This document shows positions 7,454 to 14,900 of a stretch of DNA of 17,283 nt, in pieces. Source of the DNA: Polyangiaceae bacterium. GTDB lineage: Bacteria > Myxococcota > Polyangia > Polyangiales > Polyangiaceae. The DNA is taken from the NCBI GenBank assembly GCA_025936205.1, contig JAICTU010000159.1, positions 1-17,283 of the forward strand, in the 5' to 3' direction. Every line of letters starts with the position of its first letter. The first letter of the stretch is position 1. The position numbers and the translations under genes are program-made. The notes beneath the pieces are model-generated. The model was not told the DNA's origin. It searched no databases and worked only from the letters and a program-made list of their open reading frames with translations.

Positions 7454-8251
7454 ATGAAGTATCCCTACACGAAGGACTCGGAGCGGCACGACACGCCGCG
7501 CGGAACGGTCACGCGCCAGCAATTTCGCAGCCAGATCTTCGCTGGTACCGAGCGCGACTACTGGCTGTACGTGCCCGCACAATACCGGGCCGACAATCCC
7601 GCGGCGCTGATGGTCTTTCAGGATGGTCACGCCTACGTTGCAGAAGAGGGCGCGTTCCGCGTGCCGATCGTCTTCGACAACCTGATCCACCAGCGCGCCA
7701 TGCCGGTGACGCTCGGCTTGTTCATCAATCCCGGCCACTCGGGCAAGGCGCCGCCGGAGACGCCCTGGCAAAGCGACCAACGCAGCTACGAATACGACTC
7801 GCTCACGGAAAAGTACTCGCGCTTCATCATCGAAGAGATGATCCCCGAAGTCGAGAAGACCCATCGCATCTCCAGCGACCCCAAGCAGCGCGCCATCGCC
7901 GGCATGTCGTCGGGTGCGATCTGCGCCTTCACCGTGGCCTGGCACCGCCCCGACTGCTTCCACAAAGTGATGAGCCACGTGGGCAGCTTTTGCGATATCC
8001 GCGGCGGCCACCACTACCCCTTCTGGATTCGCCAGTGGCCCAAGCGCGAGCTCAAGGTATTCCTGCAGAGCGGCGAGAACGATCTGGAGACCCAGTTCGG
8101 CAACTGGTGGATCTGCAACCTGCAGATGGCCAAAGCGCTCGAGTGGCGCAAATACGACGTCCAGTTCGTGGGCGGCAAAGGCGGCCACGATGGCGACCAT
8201 GGCGGAGCGATCCTGCCCGATTCACTGCGCTGGCTCTGGGCCAACCGCTGA
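7454..8251 (+). CDS. Alpha/beta-hydrolase esterase of the esterase D / enterochelin esterase-like family
   Basis: A 265-residue protein without a signal peptide. It has the N-terminal RDYWLYVPAQY strand, LMVFQDGHAY (52-61), and the nucleophile elbow GMSSG (150-154, S152). Later come the LQSGEND strand end (acid D210 or E208) and GGKGGHDGDHGG with the likely catalytic H245. This is the pattern of putative esterases related to Fes/YieL (PF00756). Such enzymes hydrolyse carboxyl esters such as siderophore trilactones or feruloyl esters. The substrate here cannot be decided, and no siderophore genes are nearby. With a carbohydrate-degradation locus 2 kb away, a carbohydrate-ester substrate is possible but speculative. 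The ATG at 7454 gives the natural family start, though no clear ribosome binding site precedes it. It is divergent from the photolyase. Confidence 0.9.
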   Translation: MKYPYTKDSERHDTPRGTVTRQQFRSQIFAGTERDYWLYVPAQYRADNPAALMVFQDGHAYVAEEGAFRVPIVFDNLIHQRAMPVTLGLFINPGHSGKAPPETPWQSDQRSYEYDSLTEKYSRFIIEEMIPEVEKTHRISSDPKQRAIAGMSSGAICAFTVAWHRPDCFHKVMSHVGSFCDIRGGHHYPFWIRQWPKRELKVFLQSGENDLETQFGNWWICNLQMAKALEWRKYDVQFVGGKGGHDGDHGGAILPDSLRWLWANR

Positions 8252-8318
8252 GCGGCGGCAGGCCACTGCCTTGGTCCACGGACGCCCCGTCGGCAAGTGC
8301 CGCTTGTTTGCGTCGGTT

Positions 8319-8337
8319 GAGGTTTCCATGGAACCTC
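8319..8337. repeat. Imperfect palindrome, copy 1 of the CCATGG-centred family
   Basis: GAGGTTTCCATGGAACCTC reads as an inverted repeat with one unpaired T. It is nearly the same as the palindrome at 17254-17273 and related to those at 8360 and 8573. It lies 68 bp after the esterase stop. Confidence 0.8.
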
Positions 8338-8359
8338 GGCGCCTGTTTTCGGGTTGGAT

Positions 8360-8379
8360 GAGGTTTTCAGGGGAACCTC
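8360..8379. repeat. Imperfect palindrome, copy 2
   Basis: GAGGTT (8360-8365) and AACCTC (8374-8379) are inverted arms around an 8-bp centre. The arms match copy 1, but the CCATGG centre is replaced. Confidence 0.65.
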
Positions 8380-8452
8380 GCGCAGCTGTTGTGCAGGGCC
8401 CGTAGGCGCTGCTGATGCCGTCCTCCGTCCGCGCCGGATGCTGGAGGCCCGG

Positions 8453-8472
8453 CCCTGAGAAATCCCCGCGAA
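8453..8472 (+). repeat. 20-bp dispersed repeat, left inverted copy
   Basis: CCCTGAGAAATCCCCGCGAA is found here, exactly in reverse complement at 8831-8850, and again with 18 of 20 matches at 17114-17133. Confidence 0.9.
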
Positions 8473-8572
8473 AAAAGTCACGGAGCACGGCATTGGAGCA
8501 GTATCCGCGCTGCGCGGGTACGCATTCGACAAACAGCGCAACGCGAGGGTGGCCCTCATTTTTGCGCGAACT

Positions 8573-8594
8573 GAGGTTCCACATGGAACATGAG
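8573..8594. repeat. Imperfect palindrome, copy 3
   Basis: The core GTTCCACATGGAAC (8576-8589) has perfect 6-bp arms around CA. It is flanked by GAG on the left and, after AT, GAG on the right, so it resembles copy 1 with small insertions. Confidence 0.65.
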
Positions 8595-8830
8595 GGCTTC
8601 ACAAAAAAAACGGACCGCCGCGAGTGGTGAGAATCAGACAGGGCTCGGCCCACAGGTCCCCCCGCGTCACCAGGATATGCCCGCTGCCGCTCTCACTTCA
8701 GCAGCAGTGGGGCCACGCGTGAGTGGCTGGGGTCCGCTCCGGCAGCGAACTTTTGGGCTCATCCTGGCGCCGGCGGGTGCCGTGCAGGCCGAGCCGCGAT
8801 TGCTGCTCGTGACTGCTCTTTGGCGACTAG

Positions 8831-8850
8831 TTCGCGGGGATTTCTCAGGG
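8831..8850 (-). repeat. 20-bp dispersed repeat, right inverted copy
   Basis: TTCGCGGGGATTTCTCAGGG is the exact reverse complement of 8453-8472. The two copies bracket 358 bp of non-coding sequence. Beyond the 20 bp the flanks are only loosely alike. Confidence 0.9.
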
Positions 8851-8885
8851 CCCCGCCCTGATCCATCTGCTGCCGAGGAGCGCGC

Positions 8886-9926
8886 TCAGAATAGCTCGAG
8901 TTGCGCTCCCGGTTTGTCACTCCGCGGGGGATGGCGCAGAAACGTGCCGGTCCTGGGCTCCGGGAATTCGCCGAAACCCAGCCGGCGGCAGGTGGCCGCA
9001 AAGCTCTGTTCCAGCGCTTCGGCGTAGCGGCCCTGGCCGCGCTGGCGATAGCCGAAGCGCGGGTCGTTGAGTTTGCCGTTGTGCATCTCGCGCAGGCGCG
9101 CCATCACACGGTCGGCGCGCAAGGGCAGGGCTTGCCGCAGCCGGGCCTCGAACACCTCCGCGACGCTGCCGGGCAGGCGTACCGGCATCATCAGGGCCGA
9201 GAGCGCGCCGGCTTCACGCGCCGCTTCCAGGATCGGGATCATGTCGCGGTCGGAGAGGCCGACGATCACCGGTGCCACATGGACCATCACCGGCAGCCCC
9301 GCCTGCGTGAGCCGCCGGATGGTCTCGATGCGGCGCCGCGGGGCGGGCACATAGGGCTCGATGGCGCGCGCCACCTCCGCGTCCCAGAACGTCACCGAGA
9401 CGGAGATGCCCACGGACGCGACCGCGTGCAGCTCGCACAGCACGTCGATGTCGCGCTCGATCAGCGTGCTCTTCGTGATCAAATGCACCGGATTGCGGTA
9501 GTCGCGGCAGACCTCGAGGCAGCGACGGGTCAGCTCGTAGCGGGATTCGATCGGCTGGTAGCAGTCGGTATTGCCGCTCAGCACTACCAGCGCTCCCTGC
9601 CAGCTCTTCCGATCAAAGGCCTGCGCGAGCAGCTCCGGCGCGCGCCGCTTGACCATCAGCTTGCGCTCGAAATCCGTGCCGCTGCCAAAGCCCCAGTACT
9701 CGTGCGACGGGCGCGCGTAGCAGTACGCGCAGCCATGGGCGCAGCCCCGATAAGGGTTGATGTTGTAGCGAAAGGAGAGGTCGGGGCTGTCGTTCTCGGA
9801 GAGGATGTTCTGGGTATCGTCTTCGTAGATCTCCAGCCCCACCTCGGGCGCCTCACCCGGGTCGTGCTCGATGTGATCGCGCTGCCAGCGCTGGGTCGGA
9901 TTGGAGAGAGGCAGACGCCGCAGCAT
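8886..9926 (-). CDS. PA0069-family radical SAM protein (SplB-like)
   Basis: A 346-residue cytoplasmic protein. The radical SAM cluster motif is C62-x3-C66-x2-C69 within NPYRGCAHGCAYCYARPSHEYWG, which should bind a 4Fe-4S cluster and S-adenosylmethionine. Later segments SGNTDCYQPIE, HLITKSTLIERDIDVL, VGISVSVTFWD and HVAPVIVGLSD fit the PA0069 family, which automated annotation often groups with the spore photoproduct lyase SplB. Length and motifs are complete. The reaction of this family is not established as far as I know, so DNA repair is only a suggestion. The ATG at 9926 gives the usual MLRRLPLSNP-type start. A dyad resembling a myxobacterial LexA box lies 15 bp upstream (9942-9958), hinting at damage-inducible expression. 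No operon partner is evident: the GH9 gene ends 87 bp upstream on the same strand. Confidence 0.95.
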   Translation of the reverse strand: MLRRLPLSNPTQRWQRDHIEHDPGEAPEVGLEIYEDDTQNILSENDSPDLSFRYNINPYRGCAHGCAYCYARPSHEYWGFGSGTDFERKLMVKRRAPELLAQAFDRKSWQGALVVLSGNTDCYQPIESRYELTRRCLEVCRDYRNPVHLITKSTLIERDIDVLCELHAVASVGISVSVTFWDAEVARAIEPYVPAPRRRIETIRRLTQAGLPVMVHVAPVIVGLSDRDMIPILEAAREAGALSALMMPVRLPGSVAEVFEARLRQALPLRADRVMARLREMHNGKLNDPRFGYRQRGQGRYAEALEQSFAATCRRLGFGEFPEPRTGTFLRHPPRSDKPGAQLELF

Positions 9927-9941
9927 TCGCGGAGTTTGATA

Positions 9942-9958
9942 CTGAAATTGTGTTCAGT
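9942..9958 (+). promoter_or_regulatory. LexA-box-like dyad in front of the radical SAM gene
   Basis: CTGAAATTGTGTTCAGT contains the inverted arms ACTGAA (9941-9946) and TTCAGT (9953-9958). It matches 15 of 17 positions of the Myxococcus LexA consensus CTRHAMRYBYGTTCAGS as I remember it, with mismatches at positions 7 and 17. It ends 15 bp before the ATG side of the gene, a position from which a repressor would block transcription or initiation. The dyad is seen directly; LexA binding is inferred. Confidence 0.45.
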
Positions 9959-9989
9959 CCAGAGCCTCCTTCAGAGGCCAATCATTTCG

Positions 9990-10017
9990 GGCCTTGTCAT
10001 CTCGCAGGCCTTGTCAT
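9990..10017. repeat. Short direct duplication at the GH9 stop codon
   Basis: GGCCTTGTCAT occurs at 9990-10000 and again at 10007-10017, with a 17-bp period and similar following bases. The second copy contains the GH9 stop codon. It is probably a local tandem duplication, like the larger array after the carbonic anhydrase gene. Confidence 0.6.
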
Positions 10018-12041
10018 TTCACGAACTTGGAGAGCAAGCGGACGTAGGAGGCCTGATAGTAGATGGCCGGCTCGGTCAGCTCCCAGGAGTTGCTGTAGAG
10101 GCTCTGGGGCTCGTAGCCGGTGTTGGTGTCGACGTAGGCCTTGCCCGGCGGTTGCTCCCGCACCGGTGAATGCCGGCACTGGTTCTTCTCCGGGTCCTCG
10201 CCCTTGCAGTATTCCTTGTTGGGCCCGCCGGTGACGTAGCCCGGCGCCGGCCCCAGCTCGGACTCGCGCGCGTTGTCCCACCTGGGGTCTTTGTCGCGGA
10301 ACCAGGTGTGATACGCCTCGTCCGCGCAGGCGTCGCCGCCCACCGCGTACATGTTCGTCAGGTAGACGAGCTGCATCGGGTTCACGCCGTGGAACGAGTG
10401 CAGCATGCCCGCGGCGCGATCGTAGAAGCTCTGGCGATCTTCCGGGCTCTTCGCCAGCTTCTGCTGGATCAGATCGTAGTTCGTGTTGCCGGTGGCCGCG
10501 CGCTGGTTGTTGCTGCCCCAGTGGTACGTGACCGGCCGCAGGAAGGCGCGGTACAGATCGAACTGCGGCCGCATGCCGAAGATGTCGATGCTCTGGCTGA
10601 GCTCGAGCTTGCGCTGCAGGATGGCGTTGCGGGCGGAGCCGTTCGCCTTCTCCAGGTGCGTGTAATAGAGCAGGGCGTCGCCCTGGTGTTGCCGGTAGAG
10701 CGACCACTGCTCCGACTGGAAGGGCTCGGTGCTGGCGTAGTGCTCCACGACGTAGTCGTCGTATTCCTGCTTGCCCTGCAGCGCGAACAGGTACACCGCC
10801 GCCACCACCGCATTCTGGTCCTGCTCGGGGAGCGCCTTGTCGGCGTCGCCCGCCTTGATCGTGCCGTCGTCGCAGGCGTCGCTCTTCGGGTGACCGTGAT
10901 AGTACGCATACGCGCTCTCGGCGCGCTCGCCGAGCTCCGCCGCGCGCTCGCGCAGCTGCGGGAAATCGCGCAACACCAGCGCCGCGTGCGCGAACTCTCC
11001 CGCCACCACGATGGCCGCGGATGAGCACGGCTCGGGGTAGTAGTAGCGTGCGAGCTTGCTTTGCTCCGGGACCGGGTCGCCGTACTCGATGTTGCCCTCT
11101 TTGAGCAATACGCCGCCGCCCAGGTCCTTGGGCTGCATCTTCTCCAGCCAGCTCAGCTCGACCAGCAGCTCGTCGACGATGTCGGGCAGACCGTTGTGCG
11201 ACTCGGGGATGCCGAAGTCGTCGCTGAATACCTGCGGGCGCTCTTCATACGCGGTGAGCAGCTGGTGCACCGGCTCCGCCGAGAAGGTGACGTACTTGTT
11301 CGTGTCGCCCGCGTCCCACCAGCCGCCGCTCAGATCGCGCTCGGTCTTCTTGTTGTTGCGATCGCTGACGCTGCGCGCCTCGCTGTCCTGGTGCGGGCCG
11401 ACGTTGTCCGCGCCCTGCAGCCAGCAGCGCTCGCCCTGGCACGCAAACGGCTTCTTCTTCTCGAAGTTGGCGCGGTTGAAATAGAACATGCGCATCGCCG
11501 TCTTCAGCACCTTGTCGTAGACGTCTTCGCCGATCTCGAACGGGTGCGAACGGACCTGATGCTGCGGGTCGTAGACGTAGTAGAGACCCGGGTCCTTCAG
11601 GCGCGTGAAGTTGAACCAGGAGCCCCGGTCTCCCGAGTTCGCGTCCAGCTTGCCTTCGTTCCAGGGCGTGATGCGCGCGCTGAATGCCACGCTGCCGTCC
11701 GCCCAGCGCCGCACCTGGAACTCGCCCTCGGGCTGGTAGCTGTCGGCGGCGTTCCAGCCCTGCTCGGGGTCCACCAGCACGGCGATCTTGGTCATTTCCG
11801 GCCGGTAGCCGAACTGATCCAGCGCGATGTAGCGCTGCAACGGCACGCTCGCGCCTTGCCCGGCGGGCAGCGGGACGGGCGGCGGTCGCGTGGGCGTCTT
11901 GGGGTACTCCGCGCTGGACGCCGCCCCGTTCACCACCGCCGCGGGCTTCGAGCCCTCGCTCATCTTGGCGGGCGCCACCGCCGCCTTGCCACAACCCAGG
12001 CCCAGCAACAGGGCCATCATCGCGCTCGCGTGCTGTCTCAT
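10014..12041 (-). CDS. Glycoside hydrolase family 9 lipoprotein (cellulase-type endoglucanase)
   Basis: A 675-residue exported lipoprotein with the lipobox LGLGC (C17), then a Pro/Ala/Ser-rich linker to about residue 66. Residues about 68-175 look like the Ig-like N-terminal domain of GH9 enzymes (QRYIALDQFGYRPEMTKIAVL). The catalytic barrel follows: SGGWWDAGDTNKY carries the catalytic D243 and D246, FHGVNPMQLVYLTN is the canonical GVNP segment, AYHTWF gives a candidate H578, and GPAPGYVTGGPNKEY is typical. The proton donor is probably E657 in TEPAIYYQA. GH9 enzymes cut beta-1,4-glucan by inversion; other beta-glucans are possible. It is likely held on the cell surface or outer membrane. It starts 10 nt after the VOC gene stop, with GAGG upstream of the ATG, so the two look like an operon. 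Confidence 0.92.
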   Translation of the reverse strand: MRQHASAMMALLLGLGCGKAAVAPAKMSEGSKPAAVVNGAASSAEYPKTPTRPPPVPLPAGQGASVPLQRYIALDQFGYRPEMTKIAVLVDPEQGWNAADSYQPEGEFQVRRWADGSVAFSARITPWNEGKLDANSGDRGSWFNFTRLKDPGLYYVYDPQHQVRSHPFEIGEDVYDKVLKTAMRMFYFNRANFEKKKPFACQGERCWLQGADNVGPHQDSEARSVSDRNNKKTERDLSGGWWDAGDTNKYVTFSAEPVHQLLTAYEERPQVFSDDFGIPESHNGLPDIVDELLVELSWLEKMQPKDLGGGVLLKEGNIEYGDPVPEQSKLARYYYPEPCSSAAIVVAGEFAHAALVLRDFPQLRERAAELGERAESAYAYYHGHPKSDACDDGTIKAGDADKALPEQDQNAVVAAVYLFALQGKQEYDDYVVEHYASTEPFQSEQWSLYRQHQGDALLYYTHLEKANGSARNAILQRKLELSQSIDIFGMRPQFDLYRAFLRPVTYHWGSNNQRAATGNTNYDLIQQKLAKSPEDRQSFYDRAAGMLHSFHGVNPMQLVYLTNMYAVGGDACADEAYHTWFRDKDPRWDNARESELGPAPGYVTGGPNKEYCKGEDPEKNQCRHSPVREQPPGKAYVDTNTGYEPQSLYSNSWELTEPAIYYQASYVRLLSKFVK

Positions 12042-12051
12042 TCAGCCTCGT

Positions 12052-12729
12052 TCAGCTCTGGTCCGAAGACATCTGTGACATCGCCGCTTGCATCTCTTCC
12101 GGCGACACGTCGCGCACGTGGGTCGCCATGCTCCACACGTGTCCGAAGGGATCTTCCAGCTGCGCGAAGCGGTCGCCCCAGAACTCGTCCGTCGGCTCGC
12201 GCACGCTCTTGGCCCCTTCCGCCAGCGCGCGCTGGTACACGCTGTCCACGTCCTCGACGTACAGCATCACGCCGCCGGTGATGGCGCCCGCGTTCCTGGG
12301 CGACTTGCGCACCACCTCGCCGGGCATGCTCATCTCGTCGGCGAGCATGATGATCGACCCGCCGATGTTCATCTCCGCGTGCATCACCAGACCGTCGGGA
12401 CCCGGCATGCGCATGCCCAGCTGAGCGCCGAACGCGCGCTCGTAGAACTCGAGCGCCTCGGCACAGGGGCTGACCACCAGCTGTGGCATGACCGCGCCAT
12501 ATCCGGCGGGGATGGCCTGCACCTTCTTGCCCTTGCGAGCGGCTGCCGGGGGGCGACGCTTGCTGGCGCCGTTGGAGAAAGCAGCGTCGGAGCCTCGACG
12601 GGCTGCGACCTTCTTTTTCTTGCTGCGCGCGGCAGGAGCCTTGCTCGCCGCCGCTCTGTTCGCCGCGGCCCTGCTCGCTCTCGCCTGGGAACGCCGTGCC
12701 GACTTCTTGGATGCCTTTTTGCTGGCCAT
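12052..12729 (-). CDS. PhnB-like VOC-family protein with a histone-H1-like basic N-terminal tail
   Basis: A 225-residue protein starting at the ATG at 12729, preceded by GAAGGAG at good spacing; an in-frame upstream ATG (12768) lacks this. Residues 2-70 are a Lys/Arg/Ala/Ser-rich tail with 24 basic residues and one acidic residue, like the tails of bacterial H1-like or AlgP-type proteins. From about 71 (VQAIPAGYGAVMPQLVVSPCAEALEFYERAFGA) it is a VOC/glyoxalase-fold domain of the PhnB type, with GDRFAQLEDPFGHVWSMATHVRDVSPEEM near the end. Reported roles of this fold include metal-dependent lyases, dioxygenases and resistance proteins. The reaction here is unknown. The tail could bind DNA, RNA or polyphosphate, or be merely disordered. 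There is no signal peptide. It lies just upstream of the GH9 gene with a 10-nt gap. Confidence 0.88.
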   Translation of the reverse strand: MASKKASKKSARRSQARASRAAANRAAASKAPAARSKKKKVAARRGSDAAFSNGASKRRPPAAARKGKKVQAIPAGYGAVMPQLVVSPCAEALEFYERAFGAQLGMRMPGPDGLVMHAEMNIGGSIIMLADEMSMPGEVVRKSPRNAGAITGGVMLYVEDVDSVYQRALAEGAKSVREPTDEFWGDRFAQLEDPFGHVWSMATHVRDVSPEEMQAAMSQMSSDQS

Positions 12730-12847
12730 GAGAACTCCTTCGACCCTGTGCGCTGCTCGCGGCATCATACGGAGTCGTGTTGCAGCAGTCCACGCGCGCC
12801 AGCGAGGAGCCCTCGACCCCCCGGTGCGGGCGAGCTAGATAACCAGC

Positions 12848-14803
12848 ATGCCCCGGCCCCGTAGACGCCCTCGCCGCAGTCGTTTCGCTCTCCGCGCGCT
12901 CGCCGTGACGGGGGGCGGCGTGGCCATTTTTCTCGCCGCCTGGCTGCAGCTGGGCTCGTGCGCTCGCACCGTCTACATGACGGTCCCGCCCGACACACCG
13001 CCGCCGCGTCCGGAGGGCTGGATACCGCCCTCTACCGGAGGCAGCTCGGGGCAGGGTGGAGCTTCGGGCCAGCCCGGGGCGCCGAACGCGCGGTCTGCAG
13101 TCGGCTACAACATGGATTTCCCCGGTGACTGGAGCTGGCAGCCCCCCTTCATCGATCTGATGAAGAACTCCCGGGTCTGGGCGGCGGGCTGCCGCGAGTC
13201 CGACCGTCATTGCGACGGCATTTCTCAGCTGAGCCTCGACGATCATGGCTGGGTGCGCAGCCTGCGTTACAAGGATCACCCAGACCAGTCCTATCCCTAC
13301 GTCGAGAAGGTGCTGCTCACGTTCAAGGGGCAGCCGGGGCTCGATGGGGACCTTTGGTTGACCTACGAGGGGCAGGGGGAGCTCGATCTCACCAACGTCA
13401 ACGTGGTCTCGAGAGATCCTGGGCAGCACAGGATCGCCTTTCGCCCGCAGCAGGGGTCCATCTTTCTGCGCATCACCGCAACGGACCCGTCGGGCAACGG
13501 GGACTATCTGAGGAACATCCGGGTGTTTCGCGCCGACCAGGCGCAGGCGCTGGACAAGGGGAAGCTGTTCAACCCCGACCTGATCGCCTACCTCGCGCCC
13601 TTCGGGTCGCTGCGCTTCATGGACTGGATGGAGGCGAACCAGGAGGGGCTGTGCAGCGGCGGACCCAAGCAGGGGCAGGATTGTTATGCCGAGCTGAAGG
13701 GCAAAGGCTGCGGGGCGGGCCGCTGCGTCATGGCGGGGGTCTGGTCTGAGCGCCCCACCATGGACCAACCCAGCTTGCTCGCGCGCAGCCAGTTCCTGGA
13801 CAACAAGCAGCCCGGGCTCGGCGTCAGGGTGGGGGGCTACCCGGTCGAGATGATGGTCGCGCTGGCCAACGAAGTGGGGGCGGATCCGCACTTCAATCTG
13901 CCTGCCCTCTATACCGACGAGTACGTGCGCGAGTTCGCGCGTTATGTGTCCGAGCACCTGGCGGCGAATTTGCGCGCCAGCGTCGAGTACGCGAACGAGA
14001 CCTGGAACTGGGCGTTCCCGCAGGCCAACTACGTCAACATCAAGGGCCGACAGCTCTGGCCCCAGGAGGGCTCCGCCTGGGTGCAGTACTCGGGCAGTCG
14101 CATGCAGCACCTGTGTCAGCTCTGGAAGGGGGTGTTCAAGGAACATCCCGAGCGCGTCCGCTGCCTGATCGCCCCGCAGACGGGGTGGCCGGAGATGTCC
14201 GAAGCCATGCTGGATTGCCCCGCGTGGGCGGCCAAGCACCCCGACCTCGGCCCGTGTCATCAGGGCGCGGATGCGATCGCCATCACGGGCTATTTTTCCG
14301 GCTGCCTGCAGCAGAAGCAGAACGAGCCCAAGCTGCGCGCCTGGCTGGCCAAGGGCAAGAGCTACGCGCTCGACCAGTTCTTCGAGCAGCTCGAGAAGGG
14401 CGACCTGCTGCAGTGCTCGGAGGAGGGCGCGAAGAACTCGCTCGACGACACGCTACGGCTCTATCAAAAGTACGCCTTCATGGCGCGCGCGCGCGGGCTC
14501 GACCTGTACGTGTACGAGAGCGGCACGCACTTTGATTACGAGGGCAAGGATCCGAGCGTCGAGGGACTGTTCGTGGCCGCGGCGCACGACGAGCGCATGG
14601 CCCAGCTGTATCGCCGCAATCTGGAGGGCTACAAAGAGGCGGGCGGCACCATCATCAACGCCTGGGGTTGGGTGGGCCCGAACGACTCCTGGGCCAACAC
14701 CGACAACTTGAAGGACCTCACGCACCCCAAGTACCGCGCGCTGCGCGACTTCGCCCAGGGCGAGCCGTGCTGGTGGGAGCGTTGCGATCGGAGTCAGCGC
14801 TGA
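12848..14803 (+). CDS. Secreted glycosidase-like lipoprotein (putative cellulose/hemicellulose-acting)
   Basis: A 651-residue exported protein. It has a very basic n-region (eight Arg in the first 12 residues), a hydrophobic stretch and a probable lipobox LGSC (C38), followed by a Pro/Gly/Ser linker to about residue 80. The double-arginine n-region could alternatively mark Tat export. The mature part begins VGYNMDFPGDWSWQPPFIDLMKNSRVW. Two glutamates sit in a clan GH-A-like arrangement: VEYANETWNW (E384 after Asn, like the acid/base NE) and DLYVYESGTHF (E557, like the nucleophile strand). From memory, related proteins are labelled cellulose-binding or hypothetical in myxobacteria and actinobacteria. 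A beta-sandwich-like insert lies at about 155-230. It is divergent from the VOC-GH9 operon across 118 bp and probably acts on the same substrate. Family number is not assigned; no clear ribosome binding site is seen. Confidence 0.8.
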   Translation: MPRPRRRPRRSRFALRALAVTGGGVAIFLAAWLQLGSCARTVYMTVPPDTPPPRPEGWIPPSTGGSSGQGGASGQPGAPNARSAVGYNMDFPGDWSWQPPFIDLMKNSRVWAAGCRESDRHCDGISQLSLDDHGWVRSLRYKDHPDQSYPYVEKVLLTFKGQPGLDGDLWLTYEGQGELDLTNVNVVSRDPGQHRIAFRPQQGSIFLRITATDPSGNGDYLRNIRVFRADQAQALDKGKLFNPDLIAYLAPFGSLRFMDWMEANQEGLCSGGPKQGQDCYAELKGKGCGAGRCVMAGVWSERPTMDQPSLLARSQFLDNKQPGLGVRVGGYPVEMMVALANEVGADPHFNLPALYTDEYVREFARYVSEHLAANLRASVEYANETWNWAFPQANYVNIKGRQLWPQEGSAWVQYSGSRMQHLCQLWKGVFKEHPERVRCLIAPQTGWPEMSEAMLDCPAWAAKHPDLGPCHQGADAIAITGYFSGCLQQKQNEPKLRAWLAKGKSYALDQFFEQLEKGDLLQCSEEGAKNSLDDTLRLYQKYAFMARARGLDLYVYESGTHFDYEGKDPSVEGLFVAAAHDERMAQLYRRNLEGYKEAGGTIINAWGWVGPNDSWANTDNLKDLTHPKYRALRDFAQGEPCWWERCDRSQR

Positions 14804-14859
14804 GCGCGTAGGCGCCTCGTGCTCGAGGTCAACTGGTCTTTGCTGTCAAACAGAGCTAT

Positions 14860-14880
14860 GTTGTGACACGTAGCCACAAC
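14860..14880. promoter_or_regulatory. Dyad in the leader of the lysine-rich small protein gene
   Basis: GTTGTG (14860-14865) and CACAAC (14875-14880) are perfect 6-bp inverted arms around 9 bp, ending 5 bp before the AGGAGG ribosome binding site. It could be an operator or a leader hairpin that affects translation. Confidence 0.35.
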
Positions 14881-14900
14881 CATCCAGGAGGATGTCGGCA

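Larger units (their letters stand above)
8252..8885. other. 634-bp non-coding region rich in palindromes and repeats
   Basis: No believable gene is seen. The open frames here cross each other's repeats and resemble no family. The region contains three imperfect GAGGTT/AACCTC-type palindromes (8319-8337, 8360-8379, 8573-8594), an exact 20-bp inverted repeat (8453-8472 against 8831-8850), an A8 run (8603-8610) and a 15-bp sequence shared with 16365-16379 (CCAGGATATGCCCGC at 8670-8684). It separates the esterase from the 3' end of the radical SAM gene. Its repeat content is shared with 16806-17283. Confidence 0.75.

Noticed and set aside
8590..9027. A plus-strand open frame in the repeat-rich gap running into the radical SAM gene
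   Set aside because: It overlaps the radical SAM gene antisense, has no family resemblance, and its start lies in the palindrome region without a ribosome binding site.
12038..14260. A 740-residue minus-strand open frame
   Set aside because: It runs antisense through the glycosidase-like gene at 12848 and out of frame through the VOC gene, with low-complexity Arg/His/Gly-rich translation. In GC-rich DNA such antisense frames are common shadows.
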